Of a stretch of DNA of 5,153 nt, positions 1-5,153 are shown one piece after another. The notes beneath the pieces were generated by a model that did no database searches, was not told where the DNA came from, and was given only the letters and a program-made list of their open reading frames with translations. Source of the DNA: Clostridia bacterium (GTDB taxonomy: Bacteria; Bacillota; Clostridia; Christensenellales; Borkfalkiaceae); contig CAAFYG010000027.1 in assembly GCA_900767195.1 (NCBI GenBank), positions 1 to 5,153 on the forward strand, written 5' to 3'. Position 1 is the stretch's first letter. The number at the start of each line of letters is the position of its first letter. Both the position numbers and the translations under genes were made by a program.

Positions 1-1001
1 CCTTGTTTCATCAATTCGATCAGGGAAGTTAAACCGTCGTTCGCCGCCTTGCCTGCCGCTTCGAGATCTGCCACGAGTTTGTCGTATGCCGCCTCGTACT
101 TCGTAAGATCTCCCGTAGCTATAGTGATATCCACGGAAGAATTGCCCGCCTTAATGCTTATAATCAACTGTTTCTGCGCCAGAATTTCCGCTTTCTTTTC
201 GCGAAGTTGCACTAAAAGTTTCTGATACGCGGAATCGGGAGATACCAACGCGTTGTAGCGCGCGTCATCAAGCTTTTTAATCGCCGCGGAATAGGTATCC
301 AACGCGATTTCGTACCCCGCGTAAGCAACGGCATACGCGTTGCCCATCGCGTGAATCAAGTCTTTCGTGGCTGTGCTTTCGGCAAGCGAAATTTCGTACT
401 CTTTCGCCGCGAAATACGCCTGACGCACCTCTTCGGAAACAAGCTGCGCCGTTTCCACGCGCCCGATCGCGATCACGTTTAAAAGCTGCTCGTCGTTCAT
501 GCCGGCAATCTCTTCTTCCGTATAGGTAGAATTATTTTTGGCAAGCGCTTTGAGAGCTTCCGTTTTCAGCGCGTCCGCGCGCTCGATCGAGGCGGTGATA
601 CCGCTTGCGTCGAGATACTCTTTCGCCTTCTTTTCGGCGTTTTTGTACATGTCTTTCGCCCATTTCGTATCGCCGGATACGGTGATCTTGATCTGGTTAT
701 CGCCCGCTTCCACTTCGCCTTTGACGATGTAACCCGTTTCCGTGGCAACCTGCACTACGCCTTTCACCGCTTCTTCCGAAGTTTTCCCCACAAACGCCGT
801 GCCTTGCAAGATGATCGCCGCGTCATCGTTGAGCGCGGTGACGGATACGACTTTATTGTCTTTATCCACCATCAATTCGACCGACGGATTGATATCCACC
901 GTCATACGCGTGTTTTCTGCCGCCTTCGAGCAGCCGCCGAAAGACCCCACCGACGCGCCGAGCATAAGCGCAGCGCATAATGCAGTTAATCTTTTTTTCA
1001 T
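1..1001 (-). CDS. Lipoprotein with RsgI middle-type domain (3' end outside window)
   Basis: The frame starts at ATG 1001 and stays open to the left edge, giving 333 codons with no stop. AGGAG (1011-1015) lies 9 nt before the ATG. Residues 1-24 look like a lipoprotein signal peptide: a basic start (MKKRL), a hydrophobic stretch, then the lipobox-like SFGGC with Cys24 as probable lipidation site, so the protein should be anchored outside the membrane. Residues 34-66 (TVDINPSVELMVDKDNKVVS, then VTALNDDAAIIL) match the middle, extracytoplasmic domain of clostridial RsgI anti-sigma factors; GKTSEEAVKGVV (72-83) and ETGYI (88-92) continue it to about residue 135. The rest (about 140-333) is charged and alanine-rich, probably helical or coiled coil. 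The cytosolic anti-sigma domain and transmembrane helix of real RsgI are absent, and no sigma-I gene is nearby. Role unknown; envelope sensing or protein binding is a guess. The family match is from memory of the motif. It is transcribed alone from the promoter at 1059-1087. Confidence 0.85.
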   Translation of the reverse strand, partial: MKKRLTALCAALMLGASVGSFGGCSKAAENTRMTVDINPSVELMVDKDNKVVSVTALNDDAAIILQGTAFVGKTSEEAVKGVVQVATETGYIVKGEVEAGDNQIKITVSGDTKWAKDMYKNAEKKAKEYLDASGITASIERADALKTEALKALAKNNSTYTEEEIAGMNDEQLLNVIAIGRVETAQLVSEEVRQAYFAAKEYEISLAESTATKDLIHAMGNAYAVAYAGYEIALDTYSAAIKKLDDARYNALVSPDSAYQKLLVQLREKKAEILAQKQLIISIKAGNSSVDITIATGDLTKYEAAYDKLVADLEAAGKAANDGLTSLIELMKQ

Positions 1002-1058
1002 ACTGTTATACTCCTGTTTAGTTTATTTGCCGCCGCTTTTTCGCTTTGGCTCATATAT

Positions 1059-1087
1059 ATTGTAACAGATTTTTTCGGATATGTCAA
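1059..1087 (-). promoter_or_regulatory. Sigma-A promoter of the RsgI-like lipoprotein gene
   Basis: On the minus strand a perfect -35 TTGACA (1087-1082) is followed by a 17-bp spacer and a -10 TACAAT (1064-1059), one mismatch from consensus. Transcription should begin near 1052, giving a leader of about 50 nt that carries the AGGAG site. The leader shows no obvious riboswitch or attenuator fold. This is the closest match to consensus in the window, so basal expression may be high unless repressed. Confidence 0.85.
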
Positions 1088-1105
1088 CAGCTCCGTAATA
1101 ACAGG

Positions 1106-1145
1106 TGTATAAATTTGAACAAATTTTATACATTTGTATAAATTT
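1106..1145. repeat. Cluster of TGTATAAA half-sites (operator-like)
   Basis: TGTATAAATTT occurs at 1106-1116 and again at 1135-1145, with an inverted copy, TTTATACA (1125-1132), between them. The last two form an 18-bp perfect palindrome, TTTATACA-TT-TGTATAAA (1125-1142). The first and middle copies form a wider imperfect palindrome around GAAC (1117-1120). The cluster lies about 20-60 bp upstream of the -35 of the lipoprotein gene, a position usual for an activator or a distal operator. The sequence does not match a regulator site I can name with confidence; A/T-rich composition makes some chance palindromes likely, but three copies of an 8-mer in 40 bp is more than expected. Confidence 0.5.
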
Positions 1146-1256
1146 TAAAGCATTTTTGAGTGTTTTTGAATGTATTTTAACCTTTTTCCTTGTTTATCGC
1201 TCCCGTCATCCGACGTTGCGCATAGGCATTTTACCCCTATTCACCCTTAAAAAAGG

Positions 1257-1306
1257 CAAAAAAGAATGCCGGATTCGTCTCTTTTTCGTCGAGACAAATC
1301 CGACAT
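1257..1306 (-). terminator. Rho-independent terminator of tRNA-Ser
   Basis: Read on the minus strand, arms of 16 nt (1306-1291 and 1281-1266) pair over their whole length with two G-U pairs, closing a 9-nt loop (1290-1282), and are followed by TCTTTTTT. It begins 7 nt after the tRNA CCA end. On the plus strand no T-run follows the hairpin, so it works in one direction only, and it insulates the lipoprotein gene from tRNA transcription. Confidence 0.9.
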
Positions 1307-1312
1307 CGGCCG

Positions 1313-1402
1313 TGGCGCAGAGAAAGGGATTTGAACCCTTGTATGAGTAACCCCATAACATGATTTCGAATCATGCGCGTTCGACCGCTCCGCCATCTCT
1401 GC
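1313..1402 (-). tRNA. tRNA-Ser (anticodon CGA)
   Basis: The 90-nt gene folds as a class II tRNA. The acceptor arms GCAGAGA (1402-1396) and TCTCTGC pair in all seven positions, followed by discriminator G and an encoded CCA (1315-1313). The D-arm block GGCGGAGCGGTCGAA has the typical serine tRNA form. The anticodon stem CATGA/TCATG encloses loop TTCGAAA, so the anticodon is CGA, reading the serine codon UCG. A long variable arm (TATG/CATA stem) and a T-arm AAGGG-TTCAAAT-CCCTT complete it. The G discriminator and long variable arm are serine identity features. It is a single tRNA with its own promoter (1415-1443) and terminator (1257-1306). Confidence 0.97.
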
Positions 1403-1414
1403 AACAGCTTTATC

Positions 1415-1443
1415 ATTATATACCATTCCGATAGATTTTGCAA
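1415..1443 (-). promoter_or_regulatory. Promoter of tRNA-Ser, with UP-like A/T tracts
   Basis: On the minus strand -35 TTGCAA (1443-1438), 17-bp spacer and perfect -10 TATAAT (1420-1415) place the start near 1408, about 6 nt before the mature tRNA 5' end. A/T tracts directly upstream (about 1444-1480), including TTTTCAA-4-TTGAAAA at 1461-1478, resemble an UP element, as expected for a stable-RNA gene. Confidence 0.85.
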
Positions 1444-1480
1444 GCTTTTTTAACGCGTATTTTTCAATTTTTTGAAAATT

Positions 1481-1528
1481 AACGAAAACATTGCCCGAAA
1501 AACGACTGCTCCGCCGCCTTTCGGGCAA
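1481..1528 (-). terminator. Terminator of the GH20 gene
   Basis: On the minus strand TTGCCCGAAA (1528-1519) and TTTCGGGCAA (1500-1491) form a perfect 10-bp stem around an 18-nt loop, followed by the modest T-rich tail TGTTTTCGTT. It lies 27 nt after the stop codon at 1555. The large loop and interrupted U-tract make it weaker than the tRNA terminator, but no other candidate is present. Confidence 0.7.
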
Positions 1529-1554
1529 ATCTTCAACCGTTAAAAAATTTAATT

Positions 1555-3171
1555 TTATAATATATTTGCCGTGGCAATCGTGCCGTAAGAATTGCAATTC
1601 GCGCCGTTTTTCTGCGGCTCGCCGCCCGTGGTAAAATCTACGGTAGCTTCTTCAAGCTCTTCGATTTTTTCAAGCTCGCCGTTTAAATACGCCCGAAGCC
1701 TGCGCGTGCAGCTCTTCGTGCGCTGAATCAGGCCGCCAAGACGAATATCCTGCACGTCAAACCCGTGCGGCTTGTTCTCTTTCATCCATTGTTTCTCATA
1801 CACGGCAACGAAATTTTCAAGATTTTCAAGCGTTTTTTCATAGTCCGGCAGCAGCGCGGCAAGCGCGTTTTTATCGCCGCGTTCGTATGCTTCGCGCGTA
1901 AGCACACCCAAATCGTATTTCAAGGAAAGCACCCGGGCAAGCGCCGCGTAGCTTTCAAACATATACCCGAAATTTTTGCTGCGTTTCGCCGCGATTTCCA
2001 ATTTTTCGGCAAGCGTGGCATACGCCTTGCGTTCTTCACCCGTGCCGAGTACGCAGCTATCGAATCTCGAAAGAAAATAATCGGAATACAGCATCTCTTT
2101 TACGGCAAGATTAAACCCGGCTTTTTGGCGGCTTCTCAGCTCGTCGTCGGTGAGATCGCACAGCATAAAATCGTCCCACTCTTCGCCGAACAATTCCGCA
2201 AATCTCTTTTTCGCGTTCTCTTCGCCGAAATTCCCCTTCGCGCATTCCGCCGCATACACAAGCGAAGGCAGCACCGCGTAAGGCGAACATTCGCCGCCGT
2301 TATCCCCCCACATCGTAAGCAGAATATTGTTTACGCCTTGTTTCTTTGCCGAAGAAAGCAATACTTTCGTTTGACTCAGCGATTTACGGTTGTCCGATTC
2401 GAACCCGCGCCACTTCCATGCGCCGCCGGCAGCCCAGACTTCCCGATTGAAATCAAGGTGATGCTCTATCATGCAATCCACGATTTCGGGGTTTTCGTTA
2501 TAGTAATCCCAGTACACCAGCTGCACGTTTTCAGGCACTTTTTCCATCACCGGCCGAGGGATTTTTTTCTTGTGATAGTACTCGCCTTTTCCCGCGATAC
2601 GGAAAAACATATCGCTCCACATCATCGGCTTAAAACCGTACTTTTCCGCAATCTGCGATACCCGCGAAAGATGCCGCAACAGCACGTTGAAACGGTTGCT
2701 CGCGCCGTGCAGATCGAAATATCTGCCGCGACAAAGCCAATGCGCCTCGTCCATACCGATATGAATATTGCGCGAAGTAAAACATTCCGCGCATGTGGCG
2801 ATCATCTTTTCGATCAGCGCGTAAGTCCGCTCGTCGTCGGCAAGCAAAACGTCGCACGCGTCGTTGATTCTCTCGTATTTCGGATAGCGGAAAATCTGAT
2901 TCAGGTGCGCCAGCGTCTGAATACACGGCATCAATTCCACGCCGTTTTTCTTTGCAAACGCGTCAATCTCTTTCAATTCCGCTTTCGTATACTTCCCCCG
3001 GCGATACCCGAATTGCGGCTCGCCCTCGATTTCGTAGGTATCTTCCGTATACAATTGCAGACAATTATACCCCGTTTTTTTCAGCGTAAGGATAAAATTT
3101 TTGAGTTCTGCTACGCTCATCACCGCGTTTCTCGAACAATCGAGCATCACGCCCAAGTACCCTTTTTTCAT
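1555..3171 (-). CDS. GH20 family beta-N-acetylhexosaminidase, cytoplasmic
   Basis: This 538-residue enzyme should remove non-reducing beta-linked GlcNAc or GalNAc from oligosaccharides by substrate-assisted catalysis. The TIM barrel begins at once: MLDCSRN (9-15) holds the family's substrate-binding arginine (R14), and HIGMDE (137-142) gives the Asp-Glu catalytic pair D141-E142. MMWSDMF (183-189), YWDYY (220-224) and TMWGDNGGE (286-294) fit the later aromatic and acidic active-site strands. Residues from about 310 on are mostly helical. The N-terminal domain of many secreted GH20 enzymes and any signal peptide are absent, as in streptococcal GH20C-type enzymes, so it probably acts on imported oligosaccharides. 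The ATG at 3171 is preceded by AAGGAG at 9 nt. An in-frame TTG at 3219 lies at the predicted transcription start and has no ribosome binding site, so it was not used. The kinase gene lies 151 bp upstream. GlcNAc versus GalNAc preference cannot be read from sequence. Confidence 0.93.
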   Translation of the reverse strand: MKKGYLGVMLDCSRNAVMSVAELKNFILTLKKTGYNCLQLYTEDTYEIEGEPQFGYRRGKYTKAELKEIDAFAKKNGVELMPCIQTLAHLNQIFRYPKYERINDACDVLLADDERTYALIEKMIATCAECFTSRNIHIGMDEAHWLCRGRYFDLHGASNRFNVLLRHLSRVSQIAEKYGFKPMMWSDMFFRIAGKGEYYHKKKIPRPVMEKVPENVQLVYWDYYNENPEIVDCMIEHHLDFNREVWAAGGAWKWRGFESDNRKSLSQTKVLLSSAKKQGVNNILLTMWGDNGGECSPYAVLPSLVYAAECAKGNFGEENAKKRFAELFGEEWDDFMLCDLTDDELRSRQKAGFNLAVKEMLYSDYFLSRFDSCVLGTGEERKAYATLAEKLEIAAKRSKNFGYMFESYAALARVLSLKYDLGVLTREAYERGDKNALAALLPDYEKTLENLENFVAVYEKQWMKENKPHGFDVQDIRLGGLIQRTKSCTRRLRAYLNGELEKIEELEEATVDFTTGGEPQKNGANCNSYGTIATANIL

Positions 3172-3224
3172 TCGTTTTTTCTCCTTGTTTTCCCGCACGT
3201 TTTCGCACGCGTTCTTCAAGTATT

Positions 3225-3253
3225 ATTATATATAAACCCGAGCAATTTTGCAA
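3225..3253 (-). promoter_or_regulatory. Promoter of the GH20 gene
   Basis: On the minus strand -35 TTGCAA (3253-3248), 17-bp spacer and perfect -10 TATAAT (3230-3225) predict a start near 3218 and a leader of about 47 nt before ATG 3171. It is built almost like the tRNA-Ser promoter, sharing the same -35, spacer length, TCGG within the spacer and TATATAAT. It means GH20 can be transcribed separately from the kinase gene. Confidence 0.85.
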
Positions 3254-3274
3254 CGAAAATCGTTCGGGTTTATA
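3231..3274. repeat. 11-bp inverted repeat over the GH20 promoter (probable operator)
   Basis: TATAAACCCGA (3231-3241) and its exact reverse complement TCGGGTTTATA (3264-3274) flank the -35. One arm fills most of the -35/-10 spacer and abuts the -10; the other lies just upstream of the -35. Their centres are 33 bp apart, about three helical turns. Between them AACGA-AAA-TCGTT (3252-3264) is a smaller palindrome touching the -35. This placement suits a repressor that blocks polymerase, perhaps responding to amino sugar. The same RNA hairpin could end transcription from the kinase gene, but no T-run follows it. Confidence 0.6.
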
Positions 3275-3322
3275 ACAAAATATTTCACTCTTTCAAATTT
3301 TATATAAGCCGCCGCGCCCGCC

Positions 3323-4423
3323 TTATTCCGCGTATTTTTTTACGATTTCCTTCATCTCGTCAAAGTGCGCGATCATATCCTTTGCAAGGGCAAGCTGACA
3401 CCGCGCCCGCACAAGATTATGCTCTTTATAATCGATCGAAAAGTACTTGTCGCCGTCGAGATAATCGGTTAAAAAACGTACGCCGCATTCAAGCGTCATC
3501 GCGATCGCGCCGCCGGCAAGCGAATCTATTTCCGCGGCGGTGAGCGCGTTTTTATCCACGCTTAAAAATCCGCGCGTAAACGCCTCGAATTTATCGAGAT
3601 CGAGCGCCACAAGCGATAAATCGCGTTCGTCCTCCGCCGCCGCGTTCGCGCCCGCGCGGATCGCGTCGCCGAAATCAAACGCCACAAGCCCCGGCATCAC
3701 GGTATCGAGATCGATCACGGAAAGATGCTCCTGCGTTTTCCTGTCGAACAGCACGTTCGAGCATTTGGTATCGTTGTGCGTAACGCGAAGCGGCAGCACT
3801 CCCGCGCGCTGCAAACGGTAAGTTTCCGTGGCTTTTTCTTCCAGCGCGAGATACTCTTCGATCTCGCCGCGCACTTCGTCCGCCCGCCCCGCCGCGTTCT
3901 CTTTCACCGCCGTTTTAAACGTTTCGAAGCGCATCTGCGTATTATGAAAATGCGGAATGGCGATAAACAAACTTTCCACGGGATAATCCGCGAGATATTT
4001 CTGAAATTCGCCGAACGCCTTACCCGATTCTTCCATCACAAACGGAGACGCGATCAGAAACGTCATCGAATCGTCGATAAACCGACTGCACCGCCAGAAT
4101 CCGCCCTTTTCGTCGATATAATAATATTCGCCGCCCGGAGTTTTCTGATAATGCAGCACGTTCCGTTTCGCCGTAACCCCCGTCGCCTTGATCTTCGAGC
4201 GGATATATTCGGTGACGGAAATAATGTTATTCATCACCTCTGCGGGATTTTTGAAAACGTAAGTGTTCACGCCCTGCAATATGTAGTCTTTCACTTCGCC
4301 GTCGCGGTAAAAATACACCTTATACGTCTTGTTGATATGCCCGCTCGTCACTTTTTCGTAACTGCGATACGCCCCCTCGATTCCGAATTTACGGCAAAGC
4401 GCCTCGATTTTCGCATCCGTCAC
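3323..4423 (-). CDS. NahK-like N-acetylhexosamine 1-kinase (APH-fold phosphotransferase)
   Basis: A 366-residue cytoplasmic kinase of the aminoglycoside phosphotransferase fold, most like N-acetylhexosamine 1-kinases (NahK/LnpB), which use ATP to make GlcNAc-1-P or GalNAc-1-P. VTSGHINKTYKV (25-36) is the nucleotide-binding glycine-containing loop. THNDTKCSNVLFD (215-227) is the Brenner-type catalytic motif, with D218 as likely base and N223 as metal ligand. VIDLDTVMPG (236-245) is the DFG-equivalent metal site, and FDFGDAIR (249-256) follows. Length fits the family. GTG 4423 was chosen because AAGGAG (4434-4439) lies 10 nt upstream and homology begins soon after. The frame extends to an ATG at 4582, but that adds an arginine-rich stretch overlapping the dehydratase gene. 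It starts 73 bp after the dehydratase stop with no clear promoter between, so it is probably cotranscribed with it. GH20 downstream would supply its substrate. Other APH-fold sugar kinases remain possible; drug resistance is unlikely. Confidence 0.82.
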   Translation of the reverse strand: MTDAKIEALCRKFGIEGAYRSYEKVTSGHINKTYKVYFYRDGEVKDYILQGVNTYVFKNPAEVMNNIISVTEYIRSKIKATGVTAKRNVLHYQKTPGGEYYYIDEKGGFWRCSRFIDDSMTFLIASPFVMEESGKAFGEFQKYLADYPVESLFIAIPHFHNTQMRFETFKTAVKENAAGRADEVRGEIEEYLALEEKATETYRLQRAGVLPLRVTHNDTKCSNVLFDRKTQEHLSVIDLDTVMPGLVAFDFGDAIRAGANAAAEDERDLSLVALDLDKFEAFTRGFLSVDKNALTAAEIDSLAGGAIAMTLECGVRFLTDYLDGDKYFSIDYKEHNLVRARCQLALAKDMIAHFDEMKEIVKKYAE

Positions 4424-4433
4424 TTCTGCTTCA

Positions 4434-4439
4434 CTCCTT
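4434..4439 (-). promoter_or_regulatory. Ribosome binding site deciding the GTG start of the kinase
   Basis: AAGGAG on the minus strand lies 10 nt before GTG 4423. No comparable site precedes the upstream in-frame ATG at 4582, which falls inside the dehydratase gene. This site fixes the start in preference to the longer frame. Confidence 0.75.
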
Positions 4440-4466
4440 ATCTGCTTTTCAATCTGCTTTTTTATC

Positions 4467-4482
4467 GCGGCGCGCGCGCCGC
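4467..4482. repeat. 16-bp all-G/C perfect palindrome in the dehydratase-kinase gap
   Basis: GCGGCGCGCGCGCCGC is its own reverse complement and stands in an otherwise A-rich 73-bp gap. On the minus strand it is followed by GATAAAAAAG, not by a T-run, so it is not a standard terminator for the dehydratase gene. It could form a stable mRNA hairpin about 28 nt upstream of the kinase ribosome binding site, perhaps affecting mRNA processing or stability. Confidence 0.4.
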
Positions 4483-4496
4483 CCGTCGGTTGTGTT

Positions 4497-5153
4497 TTAA
4501 GGAAATACCGCCGTCGCCGCGTCCGCAACTGACGCCTCTTCCGCAATGTTTTTCGCCGCGTTTTCCAAAACGCTTTCCGCAACGCTTCCGGCGTGATCCG
4601 CGCGCTTTTCCGCCTCTTTTACATCGGATTCGTCGTCCTGCCCGTCCTGATACGTGTACGTAGGCACAAGATCGGCAAGGTATTTTTTCATATTTTCCGT
4701 TTCCGCGTAAGCTTCGGCGTAAAGTTTATCCAGCGTATGCCACAATTTGTTTTCGTCGAGATCGATCGGCTTCGCGATATTGATCAAGCCGTTTTCCGTC
4801 TTTTGCAGCCCCTCTTCCGCCATCAACCGCTCTTCGTACAGTTTTTCGCCCGGGCGCAAACCGGTGCATACAATGGGAATATCCACGTCCGGCTCATACC
4901 CGGAAAGCTGTATAAGATGCCGCGCAAGATCGTAAATTTTCACCGGCTCGCCCATATCCAGCACAAAAATCTGCCCGCCTTTCGCATACGCCCCCGCCTG
5001 AATCACAAGCGACACGGCTTCGGGAATCGTCATAAAATATCTTATGATGTTTTTATCCGTTACCGTTACGGGGCCGCCCTCGGCAATCTGCTGTTTGAAA
5101 AGCGGAATCACCGAACCGTTGGAGCCGAGCACGTTGCCGAATCGCACCGCCAC
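4497..5153 (-). CDS. CapD/FlaA1-type nucleotide-sugar 4,6-dehydratase, C-terminal part
   Basis: The 218 residues present are the C-terminal end of a polysaccharide-biosynthesis dehydratase/epimerase of the short-chain dehydrogenase superfamily; the 5' end lies beyond the right edge. VRFGNVLGSNGSVIPLF (3-19), DKNIIRYFMTIPEA (33-46), GGQIFVLDMGEPVKI (59-73) and GLRPGEKLYEE (98-108) are typical of the substrate-binding part of CapD, PglF and WbpM-like enzymes. These remove water across C4-C6 of UDP-GlcNAc-type sugars as the first step to bacillosamine- or QuiNAc-like sugars for capsule or glycoprotein. The Rossmann NAD site, catalytic Ser/Thr-x-x-x-Lys region and any membrane segments are outside the window. 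Proteins of this family normally end soon after LVPTY (here 161-165); this one continues about 50 residues as an acidic, alanine-rich tail. The first codon shown is GTG for an internal valine, not a start. The kinase gene follows after 73 bp, suggesting an operon. Confidence 0.9.
   Translation of the reverse strand: MAVRFGNVLGSNGSVIPLFKQQIAEGGPVTVTDKNIIRYFMTIPEAVSLVIQAGAYAKGGQIFVLDMGEPVKIYDLARHLIQLSGYEPDVDIPIVCTGLRPGEKLYEERLMAEEGLQKTENGLINIAKPIDLDENKLWHTLDKLYAEAYAETENMKKYLADLVPTYTYQDGQDDESDVKEAEKRADHAGSVAESVLENAAKNIAEEASVADAATAVFP

Noticed and set aside
538..1065. Short plus-strand open frames over the lipoprotein gene
   Set aside because: They lie opposite a continuous minus-strand gene with signal peptide, ribosome binding site and promoter.
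1313..1402. tRNA-Ser as an integration site of a mobile element
   Set aside because: There is no integrase, no duplicated tRNA 3' end elsewhere in the window, and no change of composition on either side.
1237..1597. Short minus-strand open frames across the tRNA and its flanks
   Set aside because: They read through a tRNA gene and two terminators and have no coding character.
3172..3219. TTG start at 3219 for the GH20 gene
   Set aside because: It coincides with the predicted transcription start of the promoter at 3225-3253, so it would have no leader for ribosome binding. ATG 3171 has AAGGAG at good spacing.
1765..3543. Plus-strand open frame of 592 codons opposite the GH20 gene
   Set aside because: It is antisense to a gene with clear catalytic motifs, a promoter and a ribosome binding site. 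Its product is rich in Phe, Arg and His with no recognisable domain, typical of a mirrored frame in such codon usage.
3323..4423. Reading the APH-fold kinase as an aminoglycoside resistance gene
   Set aside because: The motif details and the adjacent hexosaminidase and nucleotide-sugar genes fit an N-acetylhexosamine kinase; there is no mobile element or other resistance gene in the window.
4424..4582. N-terminal extension of the kinase to ATG 4582
   Set aside because: It would overlap the dehydratase gene by 86 bp, adds a low-complexity arginine-rich stretch unlike the family, and lacks a ribosome binding site, whereas GTG 4423 has AAGGAG.
3725..4663. Plus-strand open frame of 312 codons opposite the kinase and dehydratase genes
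   Set aside because: It is antisense to two recognisable enzymes, rich in Arg, Phe and His, and has no domain of its own.

Overview
The window looks like a chromosomal segment of an uncultured, gut-type Clostridia/Bacillota bacterium. The grounds are sigma-A promoters with 17-bp spacers, AGGAG-type ribosome binding sites, A/T-rich intergenic DNA between moderately GC-rich genes, an RsgI-like domain typical of clostridia, and a CCA-encoding tRNA-Ser. The genus cannot be fixed from the sequence. Every supported gene is on the minus strand, so transcription runs from right to left.

From right to left, 5153-4497 is the 3' part of a large CapD/FlaA1-type nucleotide-sugar 4,6-dehydratase with an unusual alanine/acid-rich tail. 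It is followed after 73 bp by a sugar kinase of the aminoglycoside-phosphotransferase fold, resembling N-acetylhexosamine 1-kinase (start corrected to GTG at 4423). Next is a 151-bp intergenic region carrying a strong promoter embedded in an 11-bp inverted repeat, then a cytoplasmic GH20 beta-N-acetylhexosaminidase (start corrected to ATG at 3171), closed by a hairpin terminator. A tRNA-Ser(CGA) follows at 1402-1313 with its own promoter and a long-stem terminator. The left end is a lipoprotein with an RsgI middle-type domain, starting at 1001 and running off the left edge. It has a near-consensus promoter and a cluster of TGTATAAA half-sites upstream.

The hexosaminidase, kinase and dehydratase suggest an amino-sugar theme. 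GH20 would release GlcNAc or GalNAc from oligosaccharides inside the cell, the kinase would turn these into HexNAc-1-phosphate, and after uridylylation (enzyme not in the window) UDP-HexNAc could enter central metabolism or feed the CapD-type dehydratase for surface glycan synthesis. The link between the first two is well supported by family knowledge; the link to CapD is inference from gene order.

The only stretch without a gene longer than about 300 bp is 1002-1312. It holds the tRNA terminator (1257-1306), the half-site cluster (1106-1145) and the lipoprotein promoter (1059-1087). In the remaining A/T-rich 1146-1256 I see nothing definable. No insertion sequence, CRISPR array, integrase or phage gene is visible.
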